A stretch of DNA of 64,000 bases, from contig CAVSND010000018.1 of the NCBI GenBank assembly GCA_963729215.1, forward strand, positions 30,767-94,766. The letters are read 5' to 3'. The notes under the pieces are model-generated. The model did no database searches, was not told where the DNA came from, and saw nothing but the letters and a program-made list of their open reading frames with translations. This document shows positions 33,183 to 42,326 of this stretch, one piece after another. The DNA comes from CAVQJU01 sp963729215 (GTDB taxonomy: Bacteria > Acidobacteriota > Vicinamibacteria > Vicinamibacterales > CAVVIG01). Numbering within the stretch: the stretch's first letter is position 1; each line of letters starts with the position of its first letter. The translations under genes were made by a program, and so were the position numbers.

Positions 33183-35883
33183 TCACGGCTTCACAGGGCT
33201 TACAGCAGCGCGGGCAGCCGCCTCAAAGCGCCCCCCGAAACGCTTGGGCAGGACTTCGCCCAGGCTTCCGCGGCCCGGCTTGAACGCGCCATCCTTGACC
33301 GCGGCGGCGAGATACAGCCGATCGCGGGCGCGCGTCACCGCGACGTATAAGAGGCGCTTGGTTTCCTCGCGTTCCCGCGCGGTCGCATCTTCGTCAGCTT
33401 CCGAGTCGAAGTCCCCGATCGACACCGACGGCGTGCCGTAGCCGTCGGTCAGCACGCGCACGGGCGCGCGCGGCCCGCCCGCGCCCCGTTGGATGTTCAC
33501 GACGAACACAATCGGGAACTCCAGCCCCTTGGCCGCGTGCACGGTCATCAGGCTGACCGCGTCGATGGCGTCCACGACGGCGTTCGATTCGTCGCCGACG
33601 GCCAGGTCGTCGAGAAAGTCGGCGATTCGCACGAGCGTCGCGTAGCCGCGGTTTTCGACTTTCCGGATCAGCGCCCGCAGCTTCTTGACGTTTTCACGCG
33701 CCTGCGGCCGGCGGGATCCGCGCATTTCAAAGGCGTACGCGGTTTCCCGCAACACCTCCTCCAGCACCTCCGAGGGCGGCAGGCGGTCCACCATCGCGAG
33801 CCAGCGCGGCAACGCGCGCCGCACACGATCCAGCACGCCGCGATCTTCATCGTCGAGCTGATCGAGCTCCACCGGAGGCTCGGGATTCGCCAAGGCGTCC
33901 GCGAGGCGTCGTCCGAGGAGCACGATGGCCCTGTCGGACACCCTGACTATCCGCGAACGCAGGAATGCCGCGGCACGGAGGTCGGATGTCGGGTCCGCCA
34001 GGAAACGCAGCAACGCGATCAGGTCCTGGATTTCGTCGGCCTCGAAGAACCCCAGCCCTTTGTAAACGTAGGTCGGGATATGGCGCCGATCGAGTGCGGC
34101 TTCGTAGTCGCGGTGGCTGTCGCGCGAGCGGAACAGCACGGCGATATCGGCCGCGCGAACGGGACGGGCGATGCCCGTGCGCGAGTCACGGACGCCGGCG
34201 CCGGAATCGGGAGACAGGAGGCGTTCGACCTCGTCCGCGACGCGTTCCGTCGTCGCTTCGACGGTCTCCCCCGCCAGGAACCCGACGGCGTCGTCGACGT
34301 TCGCGGCGGCGGCAAACAGCGGCAACTCGGCGTCGACAACTGGGACAACCGGAAACCGGTCATCCTCTGCGTAGCGAAAAGCGTCCCGGCGGGCGGCGTC
34401 CGTCGTTCCGGCGATCTCGGCGAACAGTTCGTTGACGAACGCCAGCAGCCCGGGCACGGCCCGAAAGCTGACGGAGATCGCCTGGCGCGTGGCGTCGTCT
34501 CCCCGGAGCCCTCCGATGAAAACCGCGGCTTCATCCAGCACGGCGACTTCCGCGTCGCGGAAGCCGTAGATGGACTGCTTGCGGTCGCCGACCACGAAGA
34601 TCGATGGAGCCAGGGCGTCCGCGGAGGCCCCGAAGCCTTCGCCCCAGCTCCTCACCAGCAGCGCGACCAGCTCCCACTGCGCGCGGTTCGTGTCCTGAAA
34701 CTCGTCCACCAGCACGTGCTGAAATCGCGCCTCGAGCCTGTAGCGGCTCTGGGAAAACTCTTCCATCTGCCTGAGCAGGCCGACCGCTCGCGACAGGACC
34801 TCTGAAAAGTCGAGGACGGCGTGGGCATCGAGGGTTCGCCGTGTATTGTGAAAGCGCGACCTGGAACAGGCGCCAGACCCCCCGCGACAGGATGACATTG
34901 AGGTCGCGGCGGAATGCACGCACGGCTTCCTCGATCGCCGGCGCAACCGCCTCGACGGCGTCGCGGTGCCGCTTCCACGCCGTCTCCGACGCACAGTGCT
35001 CTTTCTTGACCTCCGCCTGACCAAATCCCCTGGCCGTGCGCGGCTTGCCTTCCAGGGTCATGAAGTAGCCGCGCATCCGGTCGACGAGCGAACGGAAGGC
35101 CGCCTGGGCTTCTGGACGTTCGTACGCCTGAACAGTCTGAGAGCAGAGCGACCGGAGATCCGCGGCGAGCATGGCGAATTGCGGGTGGCCGAGCGGCCCC
35201 TCTCGGAGCAGCGTGTCGAGATCGGCGTTCCGAGGCGCGTGAAGGAGGATGTCGGCGAACCGCTCCGCGGTGCGCCGGCAGGCGACTTCCGGCGTCAGGT
35301 CGCTCGGACCGAACGCGAGAAAGCGCTGCAGGACATCGGCGGCCACGAGACGGCGGCCGAGAAGCGCCGTCAGGCCCTGACGCAACTTCCGCTCGTTCAA
35401 CTGCAGGAACACCAGGGCCAGATCGGCGTCGGTCTGCGCCTGGTGGCGGCAGATCCGGAGCGCGCGATCGAGTGCTTCGCCGATGAGCCGCGGAATCTCG
35501 GTCTCGTCGGCCAGGTCGAAGCCCGGCTCGACGTCAGCTTCGAGCGGGAACTCGCGGATGAGCGACAGGCAGAATGCGTCGATGGTCGAGATCGCGATCT
35601 CGCCGAGCCGCTCGCGCAGCGCTTTCCAGCGCGCTGCCGGCAGCTGGGCCGTGCGGCTGGCCTCTTTCAGCCGCTCGACAATCCGTTGCCGCATTTCGGC
35701 GGCGGCTTTCCGGGTGAACGTGATGGCGAGGATGTGCTCGGGTGCGACGCCGGCCAGCAGCAGGTTGACGTAGCGTTCGACCAGCACTCGTGTCTTGCCG
35801 GTGCCCGCCGAGGCCTCGAGAACGACGTTGCGTGACGGATCGACGGCCCGCAGGCGGGCGTCGGCGTCAAATGTCACCGACAT
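33183..35883 (-). CDS. AddA-type UvrD-family helicase-nuclease (frameshifted)
   Basis: A protein of about 900 aa once a frame change near 34842 is repaired. The N-terminus carries Walker A (LEASAGTGKTRVLVERYVNLLL) and ITFTRKAAAEMRQRI. After the break (ALSQY to RRTLDAHAVLDFSEVL) come Walker B VLVDEFQDTNRAQWEL, GDRKQSIYGFRDA, LMTVHAAKGLEFPIVFVV and VAVTRARDRLYLA, the full SF1A motif set. It ends soon after these motifs with no RecB-type nuclease domain, so nuclease activity may rest with the partner alone. The start overlaps the addB-like stop by 17 bp. Likely role: processing double-strand breaks for recombination. Confidence 0.88.
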
Positions 35884-38752
35884 AATCCTTGCGGCAGACC
35901 GCTCCGTAGCTGCAGAACCCGCAGAGAAACACGTCTTCGGGCGTGGGCGGGAACTCTCCGCGTTCGATCGCGTCGACCGCGTCGATCAGCCGTGCCTGCG
36001 CCGAGGCCAGGACCGTGGCGCGGTCCGAGCGGGCCGTAAAGAGCGGCGTCACCTTCTTGGCGCCGCGGAACGAAATGTACGCGGCCTCACCAAGCGTCCA
36101 GCTCCGGCCGCGATGATTTTGCAGACGCTGCTCGGAGCAAATTCCATAAATCGGCAATTGGAGGGCTCGCGACTTGTTGGGCGCGGACGACAGCTTGTAG
36201 TCGATCAGCCTGAATGTCCCGTCTTCGAGCAGGTCGAGCCGATCCGCGACACCCGTGAGCGCAATTGTCCTGTCGCCACGCGGTCCGGTGAATCCAAATT
36301 CGCCTTTCAGTCGGTACTCGAGCAGCCGCTCGACCACCTCCGCCGGCCGCTCGGCCTCCATGCGGAACACCACCTCGCCAAGACCCGCGGCCACCGGCGA
36401 GCCGAGCAGCCTCGTGCGCTCGAGCGCGGCCTCGGCTTCCGGCAGCGTCTTCAACTGCTCCTCGGCGACGGCGGCGAACAACTCGCGGGCGGCGTCGAGG
36501 TTCGCCGAGGTGATCGCGCGGTGACCCCGCTGCTGCCAGGCCGTGAAGAACGCTTCGAAGACCTTGTGCACGAAGAGGCCCTGGCGCTTCGGGTCCATCA
36601 CCTCCTCGTCTTCACGCTCCTCGTCCAGGCGCATCACATAGCGCGCGAAATACTTGAACGGACACGTCTCGTACGTTTCGATCGCGCTCACGGACAGCGC
36701 GCGCGGCGCCTGCGGCCCTGCCGCGCCGTGATAGGCCGGGAGCGATCGGCTGCTGCGCGCCTGCCGGAACACGGCCCACTCGTGGGCGTCGGCATCCAGC
36801 GCGTCGAGGCGAACGGGGTCCGCCCACAATGCCTCGTCGCGAAAGACCGCCACGGGCGCGCCGGCCGCTTCAGCTTTCACCGCCGTTAAACGCGCGGCCT
36901 CGAGCTCTTCGATCAGGAACGATGGCTCGACCAGCGCCTCATCGTCGAACCGGAATGTGGAGACCACGACCTGGCGGGAAGGCGATCGGAGCAGATCGAC
37001 GAAGGCCGCAGTGGATGCGCTCCAGCGGTCGCGTTCCGAGGGCCAGCCGAGCGTCGCGAGGATGGCCGGCGAATAGAAGATGTTCCGGCGCGGGCGCTCC
37101 GGCCACTCCCCTTCGATCATGCCGACAATCGTGGTGGTGTCGAAGTCGCCGAACCGGGCCGCGTGGGCGTCCAGAAGATGAACGCCCTCAGCGCCTCCGC
37201 GCGGATCGAAGGTCTGTTCTTCGATCCAGCGCCGGATATCCGGGGCGAGGTCTTCGATAGTCGCCATATCCGCGCCGGCGTCGCCATGCGATGCGTGCGC
37301 GGATGCAAGAGACTTCAAGACGCCAACGATCGCCGCGCAGGCGCGAATCGATCGGTCGCCGGCATCGGGAGCGGCGTGTGATTCGAGAAACGTCGCCAGC
37401 GCCACGAGCTGTTCCGACGCCGGAGCGGAGCGTGTCAGCGGCAGCAGCTCCTCCGCGACGCGAGCGACAACCGCCGCGGCCTGACGGACCTCTGCGTCGC
37501 CGCTGAAGCCCGCGACAAATGCGCGGAGGTCGTCGATCTCGCCAAGATACCGCTGCTCGTGCATCGCACGATCGAGTCCGGCGAGGCCCCGGCGCGTCAG
37601 GCCCGCTCCCGGCGAGAGCTGAGGCGACCGGAGCAGCGCCAGCGCCGAGGCACGGGTGAACTCGGAAGACACAAACTCGATAATCAGATCGAGCGCGGCG
37701 GCCGCGGGTTCCGCGGCGAGCGGAAGCGTGTCGACGGCCTGATACGGAATCCTGGCGCCGCCGAACACCTCGCGCGCGAGATACAAGTACGGCAGAGGCT
37801 TCGCGAACACCACCGCGTGGACGTCCGGCTCGATGGCAGCGCGGCGCGCGACAGCGACCAGCTCCTCCTCCCGGTCGCGATGGATCCATACGGATAAGCC
37901 GTCCTCGTGATCTGGCACCAGCAAGCGCGGGACAGGCGAGGCCGCGACCCCAAGGTCGCCGCCCTCTATCGTGTCCAGGCCTGGCAGCCAGTCGTTGAGC
38001 CGCTGGTCGAAACCCGATCCGAGCAGCCTGCTTGTGGCGACGATGTCGATCTCCGCGAGCCCGGACACACGCGTGAGCAAGTCGAAGTCGGCGGCGAAGA
38101 GGCCATGCGGATCGGCAATCCAGTCGCCGACAGCGACGACGACGCGCTTCAGCGGACGGGCCGCCGCCTGCTGAATCAGATGCGCCCGGAGCGCGTGCTC
38201 GTCAACAGCCGGCAGCGCGGCGACACGCTGCTCGTACGCCCGGTACGACGCCGCCAGGAACCGGGTCTGCCGTAACAACCGCTCGGCCCCGCGATCGCTG
38301 TCCGCGTCCAGGCTCTCGACCAGCAGCGATTCGTAGCGATCGACGCTCTGCCCCTGGCGCCGCAGCTGGTCGTAGAAGCGCATCATCTCGGCAACGAGGC
38401 CCGGCCGCAGCTGGAAGGGCGGCTCCGCTCCGTTGGCCGCCGCATGCGTCGCCGAGGTTTGCAGGAGGACTTCGCGTTCGCTGCTCGTCAGGACGCCGAG
38501 CGGCTCGGCGAGCCTGGCGTTGAGGAACAGATACAGCTCATCTCTCGTGAGAATCGCGGGGATATCCGATCGGCCCGGGACCCGCGCGAGGAACAACCTA
38601 TGCAGATGGAACGCCGCGCCTCGTGTGGGTACCACGACGGCCGTGGAACGAACAACACCGGGATCACCCCGCACCGAACACGAAACGATGGCTTCTCTAA
38701 AGGCGTGGAGGTCGGAGACGCGCACGAGACGCGTCCGGCGAGGCGTAATCAA
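35867..38752 (-). CDS. AddB-like PD-(D/E)XK nuclease subunit
   Basis: A 961-aa partner of the AddA-type helicase. The N-terminal half is a degenerate helicase fold (VVVPTRGAAFHLHRLFLARVPGRSDIPAILTRDELYLFL). The C-terminal quarter is a RecB-like nuclease: SVSAIETYETCPFKYFARYVMRL, GLFVHKVFEAFF, LTGVADRLDLLEDGTFRLIDYKLSS (catalytic D...DYK) and QLPIYGICSEQRL. The cysteine in ETCPF and the last three in FLCGFCSYGAVC fit the AddB 4Fe-4S cluster. The start is coupled (ATGA) to the upstream exported-protein gene. Confidence 0.9.
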   Translation of the reverse strand: MITPRRTRLVRVSDLHAFREAIVSCSVRGDPGVVRSTAVVVPTRGAAFHLHRLFLARVPGRSDIPAILTRDELYLFLNARLAEPLGVLTSSEREVLLQTSATHAAANGAEPPFQLRPGLVAEMMRFYDQLRRQGQSVDRYESLLVESLDADSDRGAERLLRQTRFLAASYRAYEQRVAALPAVDEHALRAHLIQQAAARPLKRVVVAVGDWIADPHGLFAADFDLLTRVSGLAEIDIVATSRLLGSGFDQRLNDWLPGLDTIEGGDLGVAASPVPRLLVPDHEDGLSVWIHRDREEELVAVARRAAIEPDVHAVVFAKPLPYLYLAREVFGGARIPYQAVDTLPLAAEPAAAALDLIIEFVSSEFTRASALALLRSPQLSPGAGLTRRGLAGLDRAMHEQRYLGEIDDLRAFVAGFSGDAEVRQAAAVVARVAEELLPLTRSAPASEQLVALATFLESHAAPDAGDRSIRACAAIVGVLKSLASAHASHGDAGADMATIEDLAPDIRRWIEEQTFDPRGGAEGVHLLDAHAARFGDFDTTTIVGMIEGEWPERPRRNIFYSPAILATLGWPSERDRWSASTAAFVDLLRSPSRQVVVSTFRFDDEALVEPSFLIEELEAARLTAVKAEAAGAPVAVFRDEALWADPVRLDALDADAHEWAVFRQARSSRSLPAYHGAAGPQAPRALSVSAIETYETCPFKYFARYVMRLDEEREDEEVMDPKRQGLFVHKVFEAFFTAWQQRGHRAITSANLDAARELFAAVAEEQLKTLPEAEAALERTRLLGSPVAAGLGEVVFRMEAERPAEVVERLLEYRLKGEFGFTGPRGDRTIALTGVADRLDLLEDGTFRLIDYKLSSAPNKSRALQLPIYGICSEQRLQNHRGRSWTLGEAAYISFRGAKKVTPLFTARSDRATVLASAQARLIDAVDAIERGEFPPTPEDVFLCGFCSYGAVCRKDYVGDI

Positions 38753-40137
38753 GGCAGCTGAGGCGGGCGGAACACCGCGCGCATGTCAGACCGCGCCCGG
38801 GTGCCGAGCATCAGGGCGCCGGCTGCCGCAGACGAGGCATCCCACGCGCGCTCGACGCTGCTCGCGAGCGTCGCCTCCCTGCGGATAATCGCGGCGTTCT
38901 CGGCCATGTGCACGGCGCTGATAAACACCGCGTGGGGGCCTGTCAATTCATCAGGCGGCGAAATCTCGGACGCCCGCATGAGGATCCACGCGACGAGCCG
39001 GTCGAGGCGCTCCAGGGTGGACGGCGACGAACCGGCCAGCGACTTGATGTCCTCGAGCGCCGGCCGGAGCTGGGCGAAGATGTCGAGCGGCCGGCTGATG
39101 GCCGCCCGATACGTGGCGAGATCGGGAGCCCGCAGCGCCCAGCGGTCGCGCGCGAGCCGCAGCCGGCGCGCGGCGTCGAGCCTTTCTTCGACCGTCGCGA
39201 CCAGCGCGCTGACGGTGTCCGGGCGCATGCCTCCCAGCCACGCGTCGCGGCGGTAGATGCGGGCGATCACGCGTTCGACGCCCAGCACGTCCGCATTCCG
39301 GGCGCGGTAATCCGCCAGATTCGTCATCCGCGTCGTCAGCGCCTGGTAGCTCCGATCGATGCGTGCTTCGGTGGCGATCTCGCGCCGGACGGCGGCCCGG
39401 GTCGTCGTCGCCCACTCGACCGGGAGATCCACGTCGGTCCGCGCGAGCTCCTTCGCGGCCACCTTCAACAGCGAGACACGTTCGGTCGTGGACTCCGCGA
39501 AATGAGCGGCGATCACCGTCTGTTCGATCATCTCGCGCTCCGTCGGCTCCGGCAGCAACGGCTCGACCACGGGCGGCGATGACGAGACGGCGACGAGGTT
39601 GAGTTCGAACCGCGCCGTGGCGCCTGCCGTCAGCCGAAGGTCCGCGATGGCCTGATCGAGCAGCGTCAAAAGCTGACGGATGTCCGACTCGCGATAGTTG
39701 TAATGGTTCAGCGGCCAATCGGCGAGCGCCTTGCGCGCCTGCTGCACCAGCTCGAGACGCCTGGTCGTGTCCGTCGTCTCGCCGACCGCCGTGAGCGTCT
39801 GCGTGATCTGGTTCGACAGCGCCGTGTAGTCGATCTCGGCCTGTGTCTCGAGATAGCGCCCTGACCGGGCCGTGGCGGCGTAGCGGTCCGTGCGGTCCCA
39901 GTCAACCTGATCGGCGGGGATGTCCACAAGGCGCAGGGACGGCTTCGCTCCGGCGCTCATCGGCATCGAGAAGACCACGCGGCTTTCGACGCGCGCCACC
40001 TCGCCGTAACTGACAAGCGAGCGGCCGTCCTTCAAGAAGACACGGAAGATCGTCGCGTCGTCTGCGGCCGACGCCGTGAGGCTGCGCATGAGCAGGAAAA
40101 AGACGAACGCTGCGCCGGTTAACTCCCGGTTGCTCAT
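38749..40137 (-). CDS. Exported alpha-helical protein coupled to addB-addA, unknown
   Basis: A 462-aa protein with a signal peptide (GAAFVFFLLMRSLTASAADD). A small beta-rich domain (IFRVFLKDGRSLVSYGEVARVESRVVFSMPM) is followed by about 380 residues of predicted helices rich in Arg, Ala and Leu, without transmembrane segments. No family recognised. The stop overlaps the start of the AddB-like gene (ATGA). That arrangement is odd, since this protein should be periplasmic while AddAB is cytoplasmic. It is the first gene of the operon. Confidence 0.7.
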   Translation of the reverse strand: MSNRELTGAAFVFFLLMRSLTASAADDATIFRVFLKDGRSLVSYGEVARVESRVVFSMPMSAGAKPSLRLVDIPADQVDWDRTDRYAATARSGRYLETQAEIDYTALSNQITQTLTAVGETTDTTRRLELVQQARKALADWPLNHYNYRESDIRQLLTLLDQAIADLRLTAGATARFELNLVAVSSSPPVVEPLLPEPTEREMIEQTVIAAHFAESTTERVSLLKVAAKELARTDVDLPVEWATTTRAAVRREIATEARIDRSYQALTTRMTNLADYRARNADVLGVERVIARIYRRDAWLGGMRPDTVSALVATVEERLDAARRLRLARDRWALRAPDLATYRAAISRPLDIFAQLRPALEDIKSLAGSSPSTLERLDRLVAWILMRASEISPPDELTGPHAVFISAVHMAENAAIIRREATLASSVERAWDASSAAAGALMLGTRARSDMRAVFRPPQLP

Positions 40138-40306
40138 GAAGTTTCAAGGGTAGTGCGGTGCCCGGAACCCGTCAAGTGTGGAAAACCTGTGGATGAACGG
40201 TGAATTTCCTGTGCACGAACGGACAAACATATTTTTTTTCGGCCGGCTGTGCGAGACAAGATCGGCGGCGCGGAAAATGTGGACGCGCCTTCGTCCTTCG
40301 CTTCGC

Positions 40307-40334
40307 TTGACGCACTCTGCCACCCGCGTAGAAT
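40307..40334 (+). promoter_or_regulatory. Sigma-70-type promoter for the gene at 40371
   Basis: TTGACG (40307-40312), 16-bp spacer, TAGAAT (40329-40334), about 36 bp before the GTG start. It is in the 233-bp divergent gap after the exported-protein gene, which holds no other feature. Confidence 0.6.
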
Positions 40335-40370
40335 TCAAGGCGCTCCACAACCGTCAGCTCATTCCACATC

Positions 40371-40601
40371 GTGATCGCCGCCGTTCATCGTTATCAGGAA
40401 ACCATCGGGGGACGACCTTACCTGATCGAGGTCAAGGCCGTCTCGCCGGATCGCTGGCGCGCGTACATCGTGCGGATCCCGGGAGTGCCGACGGCGCTGA
40501 TGCCGTTTTACGGCGCCACGCCCGCGGAAGCGGCGCACCAGCTCAGCGACTGGCTGACGCGCGCCTACGAGCGGGTTGAGCGACAGATCCCCCCGGCTTA
40601 G
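40371..40601 (+). CDS. Small beta-rich protein, unknown
   Basis: A 76-aa protein from GTG 40371. A strand-rich half (VHRYQETIGGRPYLIEVKAVSPDRWRAYIVRI) and a helix (TPAEAAHQLSDWLTRAYERV) follow the beta-alpha layout of short double-stranded-RNA-binding-like or HicB-like domains. No partner toxin gene is adjacent. It has its own promoter. Function unknown. Confidence 0.6.
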   Translation: MIAAVHRYQETIGGRPYLIEVKAVSPDRWRAYIVRIPGVPTALMPFYGATPAEAAHQLSDWLTRAYERVERQIPPA

Positions 40602-40680
40602 ACGGCCATCGGACGTCGGCGGCCGACTCGAATCGGCGGGCCTTACAGCGCGGCCGGCATCCTTGAGTAGAATACCCGCC

Positions 40681-41673
40681 GTGTTCCGGCTTCAAAAGCT
40701 TGCCGTACTCATCGGAACGGTGGCACTCGCGTCGGCGGCGCCCCGCGCCCAGGCGCCGGACTACGAGCGGGCGCGCCGCCAGCAGGCGAAGACGGATGAG
40801 ACATGGCGGGCGGCCAGCGACGGTTTCATGCGGATGGAGAAGATTTCCTACCGCAGCCGTGCAGGAGATCTCGACATTCCGGCATTCGTGTTTCAGCCCC
40901 TGGACGATGCCGCGCGTGGCAGCCGGCCGGCGCTGGTGTGGGTCCACGAAGATATTCGCGGGCATCTGTACGAACACTACATTCCGTACATCCGCGAAGC
41001 CACGGCCAGGGGCTACATCGTCATCGCCCCGGAGTATCGCGGCAGCATCGGCTACGGCCAGGCGTTCTACGACGCCATCGACTACGGCGGGCGCGAAGTG
41101 GACGATGTGGTCACAGCCGTGGATGTGCTGCGGTCGAGGTACCGGCAGGTCGATCCCGGCCGGATTGGCATCATCGGGTGGAGTCACGGCGGGTTGATCA
41201 CACTGCTGTCGATTTGCCGGAACCCGAAGTTGTTCGACGCGGCGGCCGCGATCGTGCCGGTGACGAACCTCCTCGAGCGCCTCGACCGCAAGGGGGTTGA
41301 GAAGCAGCGCGCGCTCATCGATCCGGCGAACCGCTTCGGCGGGCCTCCCTCCGAGCAGCCCGAGGTCTACCGGGAACGCTCGCCGCTCTTCCAAATCGAT
41401 CGCCTGCGCATCCCGCTGCTCGTTCACGTGGCGCGGAACGACGAGGATGTGAATATCGAGGAAGACATGCCGCTCGTCGAGGCGCTCCGAGCCGCCAAAC
41501 CCCAGCTGGCCATGACGAAGGTGTACGATCATCCCATCGGCGGGCACACGTTCGATCGCCGCGTCAACATGCGCACCTGGCAGCCCGAGAACACGCCGGA
41601 GCAGCGGGATTCCTGGACGCGCGTCTGGCGGTTTCTGGAGCGGACGCTCGGGACCTCGCAGACCGCGAACTAG
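40681..41673 (+). CDS. Secreted S9-type (prolyl oligopeptidase-like) alpha/beta hydrolase
   Basis: A 330-aa protein with a signal peptide (LAVLIGTVALASAAPRAQA). An S9/DLH-like hydrolase domain has APEYRGSIGYGQAFYDAIDYGGREVDDV, nucleophile in GIIGWSHGGLIT, acid Asp in VARNDEDVNIEE and His in PIGGHTFDRR. The N-terminal propeller of true S9 peptidases is absent, so it could be a peptidase or an esterase. The GTG start is 7 bases after TAGAAT (40668-40673), implying leaderless expression. Confidence 0.82.
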   Translation: MFRLQKLAVLIGTVALASAAPRAQAPDYERARRQQAKTDETWRAASDGFMRMEKISYRSRAGDLDIPAFVFQPLDDAARGSRPALVWVHEDIRGHLYEHYIPYIREATARGYIVIAPEYRGSIGYGQAFYDAIDYGGREVDDVVTAVDVLRSRYRQVDPGRIGIIGWSHGGLITLLSICRNPKLFDAAAAIVPVTNLLERLDRKGVEKQRALIDPANRFGGPPSEQPEVYRERSPLFQIDRLRIPLLVHVARNDEDVNIEEDMPLVEALRAAKPQLAMTKVYDHPIGGHTFDRRVNMRTWQPENTPEQRDSWTRVWRFLERTLGTSQTAN

Positions 41674-41710
41674 CACGACCTCGGCAAGAACCTTCCCCGA
41701 AGGCCCATGC

Positions 41711-41716
41711 TAGAAT
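41711..41716 (+). promoter_or_regulatory. -10 element of the tRNA-Ala gene
   Basis: TAGAAT, 21 bp before the mature tRNA 5' end. No clear -35 is present. Confidence 0.5.
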
Positions 41717-41737
41717 TAGGGTTCCCTACCCGAGAGT

Positions 41738-41813
41738 GGGCCTGTAGCGCAGTTGGGAGCGCGCATGAATGGCATTCATGAGGTCACCGGTTCGATCCCG
41801 GTCAGGTCCACCA
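41738..41813 (+). tRNA. tRNA-Ala (anticodon GGC)
   Basis: A 76-base cloverleaf. The acceptor arms GGGCCTG/CAGGTCC include one G-T pair. The D stem is GCGC/GCGC with a TTGGGA-type loop. The anticodon stem CATGA/TCATG closes loop ATGGCAT with GGC at 34-36. The T arm is ACCGG-TTCGATC-CCGGT, followed by discriminator A and an encoded CCA. It reads GCC, a favoured alanine codon in this GC-rich genome. Confidence 0.96.
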
Positions 41814-41840
41814 TTCCCTGAACTGTAGAATCGCCGGACA

Positions 41841-42326
41841 TTATGTCTGTCGTCCCGCGGGCGCGTCCTCGATGCGGCCCTCCGGCCGAGTCGTGACCTG
41901 CCGTTCGGAATCGATGTCGACGGTCTGCACTTTTGCTCGGCGCAAGGCCGCCAGCTCCGCCATGCTCAAGCCGAGGCGCGCGGCGTGGCTGCTGTCGGTC
42001 AGCGGCGGGGGTTGCGGTGAGTGCGTGGCCTGCAGCCGGGCGCGGCTATCGAGCGCCCAGAACGTGATCCACGCGACGAGCATCGCCGCGAACAGCACGA
42101 AGCCGCGAAGGCGTCCCCATAGTTCGCCCCAGTCCGGCGCCGTCGCCGTCGTGAGCTCGAAGATCGGCGCGCGGAAGTAGTCGTACGCGAGGTAGAGCCC
42201 CTCACGCAGGAAGTACCCGATGAGCAGCCATGCACCTAGCGTCAGCAGCACGTCGCGTGCGCGCATCCACGCCGGCACTCGCGTCAGGATGATCGGTGGC
42301 TCGGCAGGCAGACGGCCGGCCTTCAT
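41841..42326 (-). CDS. pgaD: PgaD-like poly-GlcNAc synthase accessory protein
   Basis: A 161-aa inner-membrane protein with two transmembrane helices (DVLLTLGAWLLIGYFLREGLYLAYDYF and LRGFVLFAAMLVAWITFWALDSRAR) and a cytoplasmic C-terminus. This is the PgaD layout. In E. coli, PgaD binds PgaC to form the c-di-GMP-activated polymerase. Sequence identity to named PgaD is not obvious by eye; the call rests on topology and position after pgaC, with which it overlaps (ATGA). Confidence 0.75.
   Translation of the reverse strand: MKAGRLPAEPPIILTRVPAWMRARDVLLTLGAWLLIGYFLREGLYLAYDYFRAPIFELTTATAPDWGELWGRLRGFVLFAAMLVAWITFWALDSRARLQATHSPQPPPLTDSSHAARLGLSMAELAALRRAKVQTVDIDSERQVTTRPEGRIEDAPAGRQT

Noticed and set aside
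38908..39582. Rightward frame opposite the exported protein
   Set aside because: The leftward frame has a signal peptide and operon overlap; the rightward one has only shadow composition.
40371..40601. HicB-type antitoxin
   Set aside because: Only the beta-alpha layout is similar; there is no HicA-like gene or DNA-binding tail.
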